From: Thermoproteota archaeon | GTDB lineage: Archaea > Thermoproteota > Methanomethylicia > Methanomethylicales > B66-G16 | Assembly (NCBI GenBank): GCA_003649085.1 | Contig: QMQV01000033.1 | Span: 1 to 14,948, forward strand | DNA length: 14,948 bases | Direction: 5' to 3' | In this document: one piece after another, positions 1-6,284 of the stretch | Layout of the letters: each line of letters starts with the position of its first letter | Position numbering within the stretch: the stretch's first letter is position 1 | Program-made: the position numbers and the translations under genes | The notes under the pieces: generated by a model | Told to the model about the DNA's origin: nothing | Databases searched by the model: none | What the model saw: the letters and a program-made list of their open reading frames with translations, nothing else

Positions 1-2114
1 CATAAAGAGAATTGAAAGCCCTATAATACCGTCGAAGTGGAGCCAGGGATGCCCTAGACATAGAGAATCTCATAAAGAGAATTGAAAGAGAGGCTACTAA
101 CAACCTTACTAGCGAAACTAGTAAAAGAATCTCATAAAGAGAATTGAAAGACGTTTTGAGTATTGAAACTTTTATCGTACCTTTACGTGTGAATCTCATA
201 AAGAGAATTGAAAGTCCCTTTTCCAATAATTGCTCTACATCATATCTTTTGACGATGCGCTTGAATCTCATAAAGAGAATTGAAAGGCTAATGCAAACAA
301 CGTCGCGTAAAGTATTGATTCCCAAAGCTTTTGAATCTCATAAAGAGAATTGAAAGCTTTAAGTTTTTCAACTCTTTCAATGAGACCATAGCATTCTGAA
401 TCTCATAAAGAGAATTGAAAGGTAATGACTAGTGCATAACTAGTATATAAAACCTATAAGACGAATCTCATAAAGAGAATTGAAAGTTTAAACCGTCGCC
501 TATAGCCTCTTTCCATCTGCTTTTTGAATCTCATAAAGAGAATTGAAAGTACCCTCCTTAACCATGAGCAGGAACTTGTGGAGGACATGAATCTCATAAA
601 GAGAATTGAAAGTAACGTATTCAGTCGAAGCCCTCAACGAAGATACAGTCAACGTAAGAATCTCATAAAGAGAATTGAAAGAAGTCCACGTTTTCATATA
701 TTTTATCTAGTGGGCAGGAATCTCATAAAGAGAATTGAAAGTTTTTAATCGCCTTCCTCCCATCGCATCTGCTCCAAAACAATCTCATAAAGAGAATTGA
801 AAGATATACATTAAGACCCAAAGCTTAAGCTTCTTAGGGAATCTCATAAAGAGAATTGAAAGCAATGCCAACGAGCTTTTATTAAACGTAGTAAAAGACC
901 CTAGAATCTCATAAAGAGAATTGAAAGTCGTGGACTTTCCTAAGCGTTTTTGCCCCGTGATAATAGGAGCTATGAATCTCATAAAGAGAATTGAAAGATG
1001 TACTTTCTCAGCGTGACTAATGCGTCGCTGAATAGCCCTGTGAATCTCATAAAGAGAATTGAAAGTCACTTATTGTCACAACGCCATCGCTCACGCTTCC
1101 GCTACGAATCTCATAAAGAGAATTGAAAGGACATCTTTGCGGTAAACAAGCGTAAGAACATGTTAATAGCGAATCTCATAAAGAGAATTGAAAGGAGATC
1201 GTCAAAGAGCTAATTGTGAAGCTAATGCTAGATGTGAATCTCATAAAGAGAATTGAAAGATCTCCTTGTCGCTAAGACTAGCACTATGATTAAGCCGAGA
1301 AGGAATCTCATAAAGAGAATTGAAAGGCTTGAAGATGTTGAAAGAGAAATCACAAGGCTTGAGGAGTGAATCTCATAAAGAGAATTGAAAGTCGCTTGTG
1401 GTAAGGTGGCTTGTGGTATGTGGTAAGTGCTGTTGGAATCTCATAAAGAGAATTGAAAGTGAAAAGCTGAGAATGCAATTTGAAACTGCTGTAGAAAGAG
1501 GAATCTCATAAAGAGAATTGAAAGTTTACGCAACGCCATAGAGAGCGCAATGAAAAGAAGGAGGAGAATCTCATAAAGAGAATTGAAAGGCGAAAACGAT
1601 ATGTTCGGGGCTATCTGATGCGGGAACTTGGAATCTCATAAAGAGAATTGAAAGTAATCTAACTGTCCGCTTGCCGTCCCGTGTGGAATTTTGCTTGAAT
1701 CTCATAAAGAGAATTGAAAGATCACCGCCTTCTTCCCCAAAGCTGGCAAATCCCTTAGAATCTCATAAAGAGAATTGAAAGCCCCTAAGCTTCTTAACAG
1801 CCCCCTCGATACCGCACTGCTGAATTTCATAAAGAGAATTGAAAGTAACCTCTTTTTGTAAAATAACCTTAACATCCGGTAGATAATGGCGGGAATCTCA
1901 TAAAGAGAATTGAAAGATCCTGAGCTAAGGTATTTAGAAGAAACTTCGCAAGGTAAGGAATCTCATAAAGAGAATTGAAAGCTAATATTTAAAGCGACCT
2001 CACTCCCCTTCATGGCCCTCTAGCTCTGAATCTCATAAAGAGGATTGAAAGGCTCGTGAGAGGACCTTGTATATAGAGACTTTGGGCAGGGAATCTCTAA
2101 AAGAGAATTGAAAG
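1..2114 (+). CRISPR. CRISPR array, type I-A associated, 33 repeats / 32 spacers (5' end outside window)
   Basis: A 24-nt repeat that starts GAATCTCATAAA and ends GAGAATTGAAAG recurs 33 times. Repeat starts include 65, 127, 191, 263, 333 and so on to 1958, 2028 and 2091. The first copy (1-18) is cut by the window edge. The 32 spacers are 35-48 nt, mostly near 41, and all look different. The ATTGAAAG 3' end is the expected 8-nt crRNA 5' handle of archaeal type I systems, so transcription is on + and the leader lies to the left of the window. Degenerate copies cluster at the right end, as expected for the old leader-distal end: 1822 (GAATTTC), 2028 (AGAGGATTG) and 2091 (GAATCTCTAAAAG). The copy at 780 has C for the first G. 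Some spacers read as protein-coding: 1327-1367 gives LEDVEREITRLEE in one frame. Short ORFs inside the array are artefacts of the repeats. Confidence 0.99.
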
Positions 2115-2254
2115 AGAGATGTTCTATTGTGTTTTCATGTAGAGTGCTTGACTAGTTGTTGTCTGTAGCCACATTAACTTTCGTATATTTCGTATATAAT
2201 GTGATGATGTGGCTGTTAAAGGTATTATTTAAGGTAGTAAAGCTTAAGGAGTGT
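2115..2254. promoter_or_regulatory. Array trailer with overlapping inverted repeats and TATA-like duplicates
   Basis: This is the leader-distal flank of the array. AGCCACAT (2167-2174) pairs with ATGTGGCT (2207-2214). The overlapping CACATTA (2170-2176) pairs with TAATGTG (2197-2203), so two stems compete. Between the arms TTCGTATA occurs twice, at 2180-2187 and 2189-2196. The TATATAA-like core could serve as a TATA box on either strand: rightward into the candidate RNA, or leftward as an antisense promoter into the array. A further TATA-like ATTATTTAAG lies at 2224-2233. No ORF is evident. Promoter function is inferred from base pattern only. Confidence 0.35.
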
Positions 2255-2380
2255 CACGCTAGATTAACTCTAATTAGAGGCTGACGGAGGCAGGGATGAG
2301 TCTGCCTCGGTAGATCCCGCTGAAGCACAGAACAGTGAAGTGCGTAAGCGGGAAATGTGCCTGCCTCTTAACCATTTTTC
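2255..2380 (+). ncRNA. Candidate structured small RNA downstream of the CRISPR array
   Basis: No ORF fits here, but base pairing is strong. GAGGCAGG (2287-2294) is the exact complement of CCTGCCTC (2360-2367). Inside is a hairpin with stem TCCCGCT (2315-2321) / AGCGGGA (2347-2353) and an upper helix GCAC (2325-2328) / GTGC (2340-2343), separated by a 3x3 internal loop. A third copy, CTGCCTC (2302-2308), can instead pair locally with GAGGCAG (2287-2293), so two folds are mutually exclusive. A T run (2375-2379) follows as a likely terminator, and ATTATTTAAG at 2224 could be the TATA box, giving the start estimate near 2255. It does not match RNase P, SRP, tRNA or a clear H/ACA or C/D box RNA by eye. 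The DNA could also be a double-stranded binding site. Confidence 0.35.
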
Positions 2381-2383
2381 TTA

Positions 2384-2827
2384 TCACAAAATCTTAAGTA
2401 TCTCTTCCTTCTTAACATAGAGGCTTTTTCCCTTTCTACTTGCTAAATGCACCTTATTTCGCCTACCTAAAGATTTGACTTCAACATTTAAGACACGCAC
2501 TCCCAAGCGTCTAGCTCTATCTAGTGTTTCCTTGATTACAAACTCATCATATCCCGCAAACTCGCGGTCAAAGCTTACCGTACATTCATACACCCCCCTC
2601 GTCTTTAAGACATGTAAAACTATTGATATCAATAAAACTAAAGCTGCCTTTACATTACTCAACTTCCTCTTAAGTAAAAATGCTCTTGCACAAAGTTTAA
2701 GTTCACGGTTTACCAAAACTCTAAGCTTTTCATCATCAATGCATATGCCGATGAAACAGCGCTTACCCCAATCTTCTACTCTCCCACTCACATCTACAGC
2801 AACATTAACTCTACACGATTTAAGCAT
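2384..2827 (-). CDS. Unrecognised 147-aa protein, possible RNase H-like topology
   Basis: I do not recognise this family. The predicted order of elements is beta (VNVAVDV, residues 7-13), beta (CFIGICID), beta (LRVLVN), long helix (about 57-76), beta (ECTVSFD, 81-87), helix (about 94-109), beta (VRVLNVEVKSL), then a basic tail with KVH at 125-127. That beta-beta-beta-alpha-beta-alpha-beta order, with Asp12 on strand 1 and Asp87 after strand 4, recalls RNase H-like nucleases, but this is inference without a motif match. The start is ATG at 2827. A TATA-like TTTTTAAATAA on the minus strand (about 2874-2864) would put the transcript start about 12 nt before it, and no ribosome site is visible, so it may be near-leaderless. 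It sits alone between the array and hicB and is convergent with the candidate RNA. It is not a known core cas gene. Confidence 0.65.
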   Translation of the reverse strand: MLKSCRVNVAVDVSGRVEDWGKRCFIGICIDDEKLRVLVNRELKLCARAFLLKRKLSNVKAALVLLISIVLHVLKTRGVYECTVSFDREFAGYDEFVIKETLDRARRLGVRVLNVEVKSLGRRNKVHLASRKGKSLYVKKEEILKIL

Positions 2828-2863
2828 TAGATTCTATACTCCGTTCTTCATGGCCTAGTGCTT

Positions 2864-2874
2864 TATTTAAAAAG
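2864..2874 (-). promoter_or_regulatory. TATA-like box for the 147-aa gene
   Basis: On the minus strand TTTTTAAATAA lies about 38-47 nt upstream of the ATG at 2827, which fits a transcript start about 25 nt downstream and a very short leader. Confidence 0.4.
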
Positions 2875-2894
2875 TGAGCGTAGTTAATCCTTAT

Positions 2895-2918
2895 GAACTC
2901 TCAAAAGAGAGTCGAGAC
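2895..2918 (+). repeat. Orphan degenerate CRISPR repeat A (upstream of hicB)
   Basis: This 24-nt element begins GAACTCTCAAAAGAGAG and aligns without gaps to the array repeat. Its centre is a perfect hairpin, ACTCTC-AAAA-GAGAGT, longer than the stem of the array repeat. Its 3' end (CGAGAC) has lost the ATTGAAAG handle. Only 9 nt separate it from the next repeat-like element. Confidence 0.7.
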
Positions 2919-2927
2919 CATTACTTC

Positions 2928-2951
2928 GAATCTCTTAAAGAGAGTTGAAAA
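2928..2951 (+). repeat. Orphan degenerate CRISPR repeat B (upstream of hicB)
   Basis: This 24-nt element begins GAATCTCTTAAAGAGAG and ends TTGAAAA, differing from the array repeat at few positions and keeping both the TCTC/GAGA complementarity and most of the 8-nt handle. The following bases, from 2952, contain GAATAAA and ATAG blocks that recur in the hicB core promoter near 3079-3095. It is on the same strand as the array but more than 800 nt beyond its last repeat. Confidence 0.8.
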
Positions 2952-3065
2952 CCTGAATAAAGGTTATCATAGTAGCTTTACTTGAAAACTTTCATTTCTT
3001 ATCATCGTTCACAAAATAAGAACGAAAACATCGTAACTGTGATTTTTACATGCTTTCTTTCACAC

Positions 3066-3073
3066 TATTTATA
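3066..3073 (+). promoter_or_regulatory. TATA box of hicB
   Basis: TATTTATA lies about 36-43 nt upstream of the TTG start at 3109. A transcript start near 3095 would leave a short leader that still carries the GGAAGGGG ribosome site. Confidence 0.5.
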
Positions 3074-3108
3074 AACTCGAATAAATCTATTATAGGAAGG
3101 GGTTCTTC

Positions 3109-3330
3109 TTGAGAGGGAGAGAATTTACTGTCATAATAGAACAAGATGAAGACGGATACTACGTAGCAAGTGTAGTAGAATTACCTGGATGCTTTACACA
3201 AGCGAAGACAATTAATGAGTTGCTGCAGAGAATTGAAGATGCCATAAAACTATATTTGGAAGCTATTGGTAAAAGGGAGAAATTTCTGGTGAAATTCATA
3301 GGGCTTCAAAAGATAACGGTAACCGCATAG
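3109..3330 (+). CDS. hicB: HicB-family antitoxin (single-domain)
   Basis: HicB proteins neutralise the HicA mRNA interferase by binding it. The 73-aa sequence has the HicB partial RNase H-like core: FTVIIEQDEDGYYVASVVELPGC (given here as FTVIIEQDEDGYY, then VASVVELPGC), then FTQAKTINELLQRIEDAIKLYLEA. It stops soon after the helix, so the C-terminal DNA-binding domain (HTH or ribbon-helix-helix) of many HicB proteins is missing. Self-repression of the usual kind is therefore unlikely from this protein alone. The start is TTG at 3109, preceded by GGAAGGGG (3095-3102). The gene ends 9 bp before the end of hicA on the opposite strand, an unusual convergent arrangement. Two degenerate CRISPR repeats lie upstream (2895-2951). 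Confidence 0.88.
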   Translation: MRGREFTVIIEQDEDGYYVASVVELPGCFTQAKTINELLQRIEDAIKLYLEAIGKREKFLVKFIGLQKITVTA

Positions 3331-3339
3331 ACATTATCT

Positions 3340-3585
3340 TCACTGACAATCTTCTTCAACAACTTGTAAAAACTCATCAATAGACAACCCTATTTGAAGG
3401 ATAATTTTACGTAATAACCCTCGTCCTATCTCCTCATCTCCATGGATAGGCACAATCACTACTCTTTCTGTTTTATTCTGCTTGAGAATGATGTGTGAAG
3501 CTGTTTGTCTAATCTTCCTAAAACCTAATTTCCTTAACACCTTTAATAGTTTCCGCACTTTCAAAGGTCTCAAACGCCTTATCAT
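3340..3585 (-). CDS. hicA: HicA-family mRNA interferase toxin
   Basis: HicA is a small double-stranded-RNA-binding-fold ribonuclease that cleaves mRNA during translation. Here the family pattern is clear: a helix VRKLLKVLRKLGF, then RKIRQTASHIILKQ carrying the catalytic His (the usual GSH is ASH), then VVIVPIHGDEEIGRGLLRKIILQIGLSIDEFL. I chose ATG at 3585 because GAGGTGA (3594-3588) precedes it. A GTG at 3591 in the same frame has no ribosome site, though spacing to the ATG is tight, so the GTG start or a leaderless one cannot be excluded. It faces hicB tail to tail instead of sharing an operon, so the two need separate promoters. Its upstream region is shared with the divergent cas operon and holds the two-repeat mini-array at 3667-3738. 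Confidence 0.88.
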   Translation of the reverse strand: MIRRLRPLKVRKLLKVLRKLGFRKIRQTASHIILKQNKTERVVIVPIHGDEEIGRGLLRKIILQIGLSIDEFLQVVEEDCQ

Positions 3586-3626
3586 ATTCACCTCGCGACA
3601 TTAGCTGTTCTTCTCTGTCTCTAATC

Positions 3627-3634
3627 AAATAATG
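3627..3634 (-). promoter_or_regulatory. Candidate core promoter of hicA
   Basis: On the minus strand CATTATTT (3634-3627) is the best TATA-like element at the right distance, placing the transcript start near 3605 and the ATG about 20 nt later. TAATAAA a few bases upstream is an alternative. The segment overlaps the imperfect match to the mini-array spacer. Confidence 0.35.
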
Positions 3635-3666
3635 GTTTATTAGAAGAGCATGTAAAAATCTTTCTA

Positions 3667-3690
3667 GAATCTCTTAGAGAGAGTTGAAAT
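3667..3690 (+). repeat. Orphan degenerate CRISPR repeat C (between hicA and csa5)
   Basis: This 24-nt element aligns end to end with the array repeat with a few substitutions. TCTC/GAGA complementarity is kept, and the 3' end reads GTTGAAAT where the array has ATTGAAAG. It is followed by a non-repeat segment of 24 nt and a weaker repeat-like element. Confidence 0.8.
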
Positions 3691-3738
3691 ATTGCATTGA
3701 TTAAAGATAATCTTGAATTTCGTAAGAGAAATATATCA
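3667..3738 (+). ncRNA. Candidate CreA/CreR-like mini-CRISPR: degenerate repeat - 24-nt spacer - degenerate repeat
   Basis: A repeat-like element (3667-3690, begins GAATCTCTTAGAGAG, ends TTGAAAT) is followed by 24 nt (3691-3714, begins ATTGCATTGATT). A second, more degenerate element begins GAATTTCGTAAGAGAA at 3715 and matches the 5' two thirds of the repeat with one deleted base, losing the 3' handle. This layout could yield one guide RNA. It lies between divergent hicA and csa5, where CreA (toxin-repressing) and CreR (cas-repressing) guides of type I systems are known to occur near cas genes. The spacer is much shorter than the array spacers. Transcription and processing are inferred. Cas6, needed for processing, is not encoded in the window. 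Confidence 0.5.
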
Positions 3739-3782
3739 TGCAGAATTATGGTGGGATTGTGCATGTGCAGTGCAAGGCAACA

Positions 3783-3791
3783 CTTATATTT
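3783..3791 (+). promoter_or_regulatory. TATA box of the cas operon
   Basis: CTTATATTT (3783-3791) lies about 65 nt before the GTG start of csa5, predicting a transcript start near 3810 and a leader of about 45 nt that includes the GGAGGT ribosome site. The purine-rich bases just upstream (about 3776-3782) could be the TFB-recognition element. A CC dinucleotide on the minus strand at 3777-3776 borders the mini-array seed match. Confidence 0.5.
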
Positions 3792-3854
3792 GTCAAAACT
3801 AACTAAGAAAGATTCTGACTCACTTTGCTAATTTGGGATGGTGGAGGTTATTTC

Positions 3855-4340
3855 GTGAAGGCTGAGGATGTTAGTAAAAAATTTCCTGGCATAATAGATG
3901 TGTTAAGATACCATGTGGCAACTGGTCGCTATAGCTATGTTGACAGAATAGCTGCGGCTATGGACGCCAAAGTCGTTGAAAGTTCCATAAGGGAAGCATT
4001 AAGAGCAGTTACTTCTATCATTGGTACTACTCCACGGAAGGCTCAAGTGAGAGTCTTAGAATTTTCGAGAGAAGAAAAGCGTTATAAACCATCTGAAGAG
4101 ACACTTACGATAACATTCGTTGAAGATGAGAAATTTCATAGTGCTGAGGAGGTTCCAGGAAGAGTATGGCTTCATGGGATTGTCGGCATTGATCCTGAGG
4201 GTAAAATAGGGGCCTTCTACACGCTTCCCATAATTCCTGATGAAAAAGAGTTAGCGGATTTTATTGATGCTGTAAAGCGGAGTATAGAAGTTGCACATAC
4301 CGTGGCTTCTCTCGCTATGACTAAAAAGGTTAAAGAATAG
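3855..4340 (+). CDS. csa5: Csa5, small subunit of the type I-A Cascade (Cas11a)
   Basis: Csa5 is the small, mostly helical subunit that lines the crRNA-DNA hybrid in the archaeal I-A interference complex. The assignment rests on position (first gene, directly before cas7/csa2) and on length and sequence: a helical N-terminus with SKKFPGIIDVLRYHVATGRYSYVDRIAAA, and a helical C-terminus DEKELADFIDAVKRSIEVAHTVASLA. I chose GTG at 3855 because GGAGGT (3843-3848) lies 6 nt upstream; the frame stays open to a TTG at 3825 without a ribosome site. The product is 161 aa. The stop is 11 bp before cas7, so both are surely co-transcribed. Confidence 0.82.
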   Translation: MKAEDVSKKFPGIIDVLRYHVATGRYSYVDRIAAAMDAKVVESSIREALRAVTSIIGTTPRKAQVRVLEFSREEKRYKPSEETLTITFVEDEKFHSAEEVPGRVWLHGIVGIDPEGKIGAFYTLPIIPDEKELADFIDAVKRSIEVAHTVASLAMTKKVKE

Positions 4341-4351
4341 GGGGTGATGTT

Positions 4352-5401
4352 GTGAGCGGAGCTGTTTGGTTAAGTCTTTCTTGGAGAGCTCGTGTGAATG
4401 TTGAAGCTCTAAACATGGCCGAAGCTGTGGGTAACTACATTAAGCATAGGAGAGTTCCTATAGCCGTCTACGAGGACGGTAAGTATACATTACGGTATGT
4501 TCCAGCTATAAGCGGGGAATCCATTGCTCATGCGTATCAGCAGTGGCTTGCTGAAGAGGCTTTAAAACTTGGCTTAAATGTCTGTGAAATGTGCAAGAAA
4601 GGGGAGCTCGTGAAACATGGTTCTCGAGCGATACTAGAGCTTGAAAAATTGCCTTTTGAAGTTGAGTCAGCTGATGCTGCCCATGAGCTTGAGAAGAGAA
4701 TTACAGCAAACTGCGTCGTTGAAGATATCGGAGGTTTTCTCGTACCTACGCGTGTTCCCGTTAAGAGGACATCACGCTTTTATGTTGGCTACATGATTCC
4801 CGCTCTTGAGGATATCAAGGCTGCAACCCTTGACCCGCAGTTTCATGTTAGACATGCACCTAGCATGTTGGGTACGGAGTATCGTGAAGCAGCTCGTGAG
4901 TTAGGGGTAACTGAAAAGGGACAGGCAATTTACTATGTTGAGGTAGGTTCAGCAATATATACAGGTAGTTTTTCTTTGGACTTTACGAGTATAGGATATA
5001 CTTCGATGGTGAAAGTAGAGGGAGTGTTTCCCAAAGAACGTCTACAACAAGAGCGTCTACAACGCGCTAAAGTTGCCATCAGAGCGCTTTACTACCTTGT
5101 TCAAGGACTATTTGGTGCTAAACGAACTAGGTTCCAGCCAGATTACGAATTACTATCCCTAGTAGCCGCAGTCAGTTGCGGGAATCCCTTTAACGTCTCA
5201 CCAGGACACTCCAGGAACTTCATTGCTGAAACCTATAGTAGGGCTAAAGCCCTTGCAAGGATGACGGGAACTGAGGTTAAGCTATATGTCTATGCAAAGG
5301 AACCAGAAATTGCTATTCCTTCGGATGCGAAACCATACGAGAGTTTTGAAGAGTTGATAGCTAAGCTCACTGATGACGTGATAGCAGCACTTAAAGCCTA
5401 A
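4352..5401 (+). CDS. cas7: Cas7 (Csa2 / DevR family), backbone subunit of type I-A Cascade
   Basis: Cas7 polymerises along the crRNA spacer to form the backbone of the interference complex. The 349-aa protein shows the Csa2 pattern: N-terminal strand WLSLSWRARVNVEALNMAEAVGN, a YVPAISGESIAHAYQ segment (about 49-63), and later QAIYYVEVGSAIYTGSFSLDFTSIG. Cys78 and Cys81 (CEMC) sit in an inserted segment and could bind a metal or form a disulfide; only this CXXC pair is obvious. The C-terminal part has FGAKRTRFQPDYELLSLVAAVS, typical of the family. The start is GTG at 4352, with GGGGTGATG (4341-4349) as ribosome site. It lies 11 bp after csa5 and 13 bp before cas5a. Confidence 0.95.
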   Translation: MSGAVWLSLSWRARVNVEALNMAEAVGNYIKHRRVPIAVYEDGKYTLRYVPAISGESIAHAYQQWLAEEALKLGLNVCEMCKKGELVKHGSRAILELEKLPFEVESADAAHELEKRITANCVVEDIGGFLVPTRVPVKRTSRFYVGYMIPALEDIKAATLDPQFHVRHAPSMLGTEYREAARELGVTEKGQAIYYVEVGSAIYTGSFSLDFTSIGYTSMVKVEGVFPKERLQQERLQRAKVAIRALYYLVQGLFGAKRTRFQPDYELLSLVAAVSCGNPFNVSPGHSRNFIAETYSRAKALARMTGTEVKLYVYAKEPEIAIPSDAKPYESFEELIAKLTDDVIAALKA

Positions 5402-5414
5402 AGGGGCTAAGTTT

Positions 5415-6275
5415 TTGCCCCTTATAGCTCTCCTTGTTGAAGGGGTTTTTCACTGGGGGTTTTCGGTTAGAGTAGTCTCCGAATCTGCCGCAGCAAATCC
5501 TTATCCAGTGCCTCCGCCAACTACTCTAGTAGGAGCCTTAGCATATGGATATGCGATCACGAAGGGGGTTGCTGAATGTTTTGAAGCAAAGGGCTACTAT
5601 AGTACAGCAGCGAAAATTTTTGACCATGTACTGTGGGCTAGTTTCGGTTTTAAGAAGTTAAATGAGCAATGTTTTACACCGTGCACTGATATGATACGTA
5701 TGTTCTCACTAATATACCAACGAGGAGAGCGCCATAAGTGGAAGTATTATTACGAGGGTATGTGGTTTGGCGTAAGAGGTCATGGCAAAGTCTACTATCC
5801 AAACGGAGGTTTCATGATTGTGTACCTACTAGATGATGGCATACAAAAGCTTTTCGAAAGCCATAATGCGCTAATTAAAGCTGCTTCAGCAATACCAAGA
5901 ATCGGATCTCGAGAAAGTCTCGTTAGCATCGCCACTGTAAAAACATCATCTAAAATCGAGAAAATTTCAACGCCGTTCAAAACATCATTCTACTTCCCAA
6001 CTAGACTGGTTAAGTACCTAGATGAAGATCATGTAATTTCAACATCACTTCCAATAATCACGAAGGAATTCTATGCTATCAAGAGATCTCCAGTACTTCC
6101 AGGGGCTCATGAAGATTACTTCGTGCCAGTGCAAAGCAGGGGGTTTTGGAGTCCGGGAGAAGTAACGATATATGAATTAGCGAGCGAGGCTTCTGGGCTT
6201 AGAATCATCTTCGATGGCGAGAGTCACGTGGATCTCGTGGTTCCCACAGATGTAGTTAATAGGGTCTTAAGGTGA
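5415..6275 (+). CDS. cas5a: Cas5a, crRNA-handle binding subunit of type I-A Cascade
   Basis: Cas5 caps the complex and holds the crRNA 5' handle. The N-terminal RAMP-type strand and loop are clear: LIALLVEGVFHWGFSVRVV, then NPYPVPPPTTLVGALAYGYA, the characteristic Pro-rich PPPTTLVGAL segment of Cas5. The rest carries ARMP-like strands and SRESLVSIATVKTSS near the middle. At 286 aa it is rather long for a Cas5. The start is TTG at 5415 (MPLIALL), preceded by AAGGGGC. The upstream gene ends 13 bp earlier and cas8a2 begins 9 bp after its stop, so translation is probably coupled within one transcript. Confidence 0.92.
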   Translation: MPLIALLVEGVFHWGFSVRVVSESAAANPYPVPPPTTLVGALAYGYAITKGVAECFEAKGYYSTAAKIFDHVLWASFGFKKLNEQCFTPCTDMIRMFSLIYQRGERHKWKYYYEGMWFGVRGHGKVYYPNGGFMIVYLLDDGIQKLFESHNALIKAASAIPRIGSRESLVSIATVKTSSKIEKISTPFKTSFYFPTRLVKYLDEDHVISTSLPIITKEFYAIKRSPVLPGAHEDYFVPVQSRGFWSPGEVTIYELASEASGLRIIFDGESHVDLVVPTDVVNRVLR

Positions 6276-6284
6276 ATTTTTAGA

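Noticed and set aside
357..397. A spacer whose reverse complement contains CTCATTGAAAGAGTTGAAAA, resembling an orphan repeat
   Set aside because: It reads as coiled-coil coding sequence (IERVEKLK), so likeness to the repeat is probably chance.
144..1069. Open frames within the CRISPR array on both strands (for example repeated LIKRIE and FNSLYEI peptides)
   Set aside because: They are translations of the CRISPR repeat itself and change at every spacer.
2201..2284. GTGATGA followed by CTGA as a C/D box RNA
   Set aside because: The boxes are about 75 nt apart with no D'/C' pair between, too far for an archaeal guide.
2475..2858. A 127-codon plus-strand frame opposite the 147-aa gene
   Set aside because: Ser/Thr/Leu-rich shadow of the minus-strand gene, without start context or domain signs.
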